A model generated the notes under the pieces. It did no database searches. It saw only the letters and a list, made by a program, of their open reading frames with translations, and was not told where the DNA came from. Of a stretch of DNA of 5,901 nt, positions 5,625 to 5,901 are shown piece after piece. Where the stretch lies: assembly GCA_030673735.1 (NCBI GenBank), contig DAOVIK010000123.1:1-5901 (forward strand), written 5' to 3'. The position numbers and the translations under genes were made by a program. The stretch comes from Anaerolineae bacterium (GTDB lineage Bacteria > Chloroflexota > Anaerolineae > Anaerolineales > E44-bin32). Each line of letters starts with the position of its first letter. The stretch's first letter is position 1.

Positions 5625-5651
5625 GAAACGGATTATTCCTGTAAACGTTAC
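5625..5651 (-). promoter_or_regulatory. Conserved upstream block C: GTAAC-N16-CGTTTC
   Basis: GTAAC (minus strand, 5651-5647), 16 nt, CGTTTC (5630-5625), then ATG5624. This is the third instance of the same spacing. CAGGA in the spacer would serve as ribosome binding site. A candidate ECF promoter for autoregulation; the same dual-use puzzle as in block B applies. Confidence 0.5.
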
Positions 5652-5691
5652 ACAAGTCGATAACGCAGGGTAACATCTCTTTTATTCCAAA

Positions 5692-5758
5692 GGAAGCAGG
5701 CCGGTGGTAGGATATCTCAAACCCCTTCGAGGGCATGTGCTTGGTCAAGGAGGTCGGC
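5692..5758 (+). promoter_or_regulatory. SDR upstream region: conserved block and strong ribosome binding site
   Basis: GGAAGCAG (5692-5699) and TAGGATATC (5708-5716) are kept at the same spacing in unit B (3333-3340 and 3349-3357). TAGGAT could be a -10 element for the SDR gene, but no good -35 is seen. AAGGAGG at 5747-5753, 5 nt before ATG5759, is a near-perfect Shine-Dalgarno sequence and fixes the SDR start. In unit B the matching place reads TAGGAGA. Confidence 0.55.
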
Positions 5759-5901
5759 ATGCGATTCCAGGGCAAGGTCGCGCTGGTAACAGGATCGGGA
5801 CGCGGCATCGGTCGCGCCATCGCCCTTCGTCTGGCGGAAGAAGGCGCCGATCTAGCGATCAACTTCTTCCGCAACCGCGCTCCCGCAGAAGAAACCGCCA
5901 A
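5759..5901 (+). CDS. Short-chain dehydrogenase/reductase (SDR), N-terminal part only
   Basis: 47 complete codons from ATG5759 to the window edge, with no stop. The protein begins MRFQGKVALVTGSGRGIGRA, a Rossmann-fold start with the SDR cofactor motif TGxxxGIG at residues 11-18. ALRLAEEGADLAINFFRNR follows, the second strand and the region that selects NAD(H) or NADP(H); the Arg residues after the strand would favour NADP(H). This N-terminus resembles FabG/FabL-like reductases, but the catalytic Ser-Tyr-Lys part is outside the window, so the substrate cannot be assigned. AAGGAGG supports the start. The gene is divergent from sigma gene C, and its first 25 codons were copied into unit B as a relic. 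Confidence 0.9.
   Translation, partial: MRFQGKVALVTGSGRGIGRAIALRLAEEGADLAINFFRNRAPAEETA

Larger units (their letters stand above)
1..5833 (-). repeat. Three-fold tandem duplication of a sigma-factor/DUF5667 cassette
   Basis: Three units lie head to tail on the minus strand: A (1 to about 1296), B (1381-3474) and C (3793-5833). The sigma start positions are 1123 (relic), 3265 and 5624, giving periods of 2142 and 2359 bp. The 209 bp upstream of the sigma starts in B and C are collinear without gaps. The DUF5667 proteins keep the same residue numbering for about 250 residues in all three, and the sigma proteins are in register for about 180. Similarity stops within each DUF5667 gene at the linker. 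Unit C is probably closest to the ancestral arrangement because it alone sits beside an intact SDR gene. Confidence 0.85.

Noticed and set aside
5617..5901. Minus-strand frame of 94 codons at the right edge
   Set aside because: It is antisense to the SDR gene, which has the TGxxxGIG motif and a strong ribosome binding site, and it would run through the divergent promoter region.

Overview
The window is dominated by one theme: a head-to-tail triplication, on the minus strand, of a two-gene cassette made of an ECF-type RNA polymerase sigma factor followed by a single-pass membrane protein of the DUF5667 type (a candidate anti-sigma factor or signal receptor). The moderately GC-rich DNA, DUF5667 proteins with a conserved LPGD-x-LYG-x-KR motif, Thr-Pro extracellular linkers and Ig-like C-terminal domains suggest a member of the Chloroflexota (Anaerolineae-like). 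This is inference from family knowledge; there is no rRNA or marker gene in the window.

Layout from right to left, the direction of transcription. Unit C (3793-5624) is intact: sigma factor C (5067-5624) and DUF5667 protein C (3793-5070) overlap by 4 nt. It is divergent from the start of a short-chain dehydrogenase/reductase (SDR) gene that runs off the right edge (5759 to beyond 5901, + strand). Unit B (1381-3265) is also intact, with an 8-nt overlap between sigma factor B and DUF5667 protein B. Unit A is decayed. Its DUF5667 gene (954 to beyond position 1) is open to the window edge, but its sigma gene is reduced to a relic of about 170 bp (955-1123) with a lost start codon, frameshifts, an in-frame stop and a large internal deletion.

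The duplicated segment was larger than the two genes. The 209 bp upstream of sigma B (3266-3474) align without a gap to the 209 bp upstream of sigma C (5625-5833), including the first 25 codons of the SDR gene. Unit B therefore carries a dead fragment of the SDR 5' end (ATG changed to ATA), and the SDR-adjacent unit C is the probable source arrangement.

The three membrane proteins can be numbered in register for about 250 residues (cytoplasmic N-terminus, one membrane segment near residues 99-122, extracytoplasmic DUF5667 helices). They then change completely: A ends in an Asp/Gly-rich repeat tail, B in a Thr-Pro linker plus a beta-rich domain bounded by two Cys, and C in TPPGQxR heptads, a TP linker and an Ig-like domain. 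The sigma factors have nearly identical DNA-binding parts. The working model is one shared promoter specificity with diversified extracellular sensor tails. All three units keep a block GTAAC-N16-CGTTTC directly before the sigma start codon position. It fits an ECF-type autoregulatory promoter and survives in unit A, where the sigma gene is dead.

Stretches without a functional gene are 955-1380 (sigma relic and decayed upstream region), 3266-3792 (divergent region, SDR relic, hairpin, and about 240 bp with nothing recognisable) and 5625-5758 (divergent promoter region).
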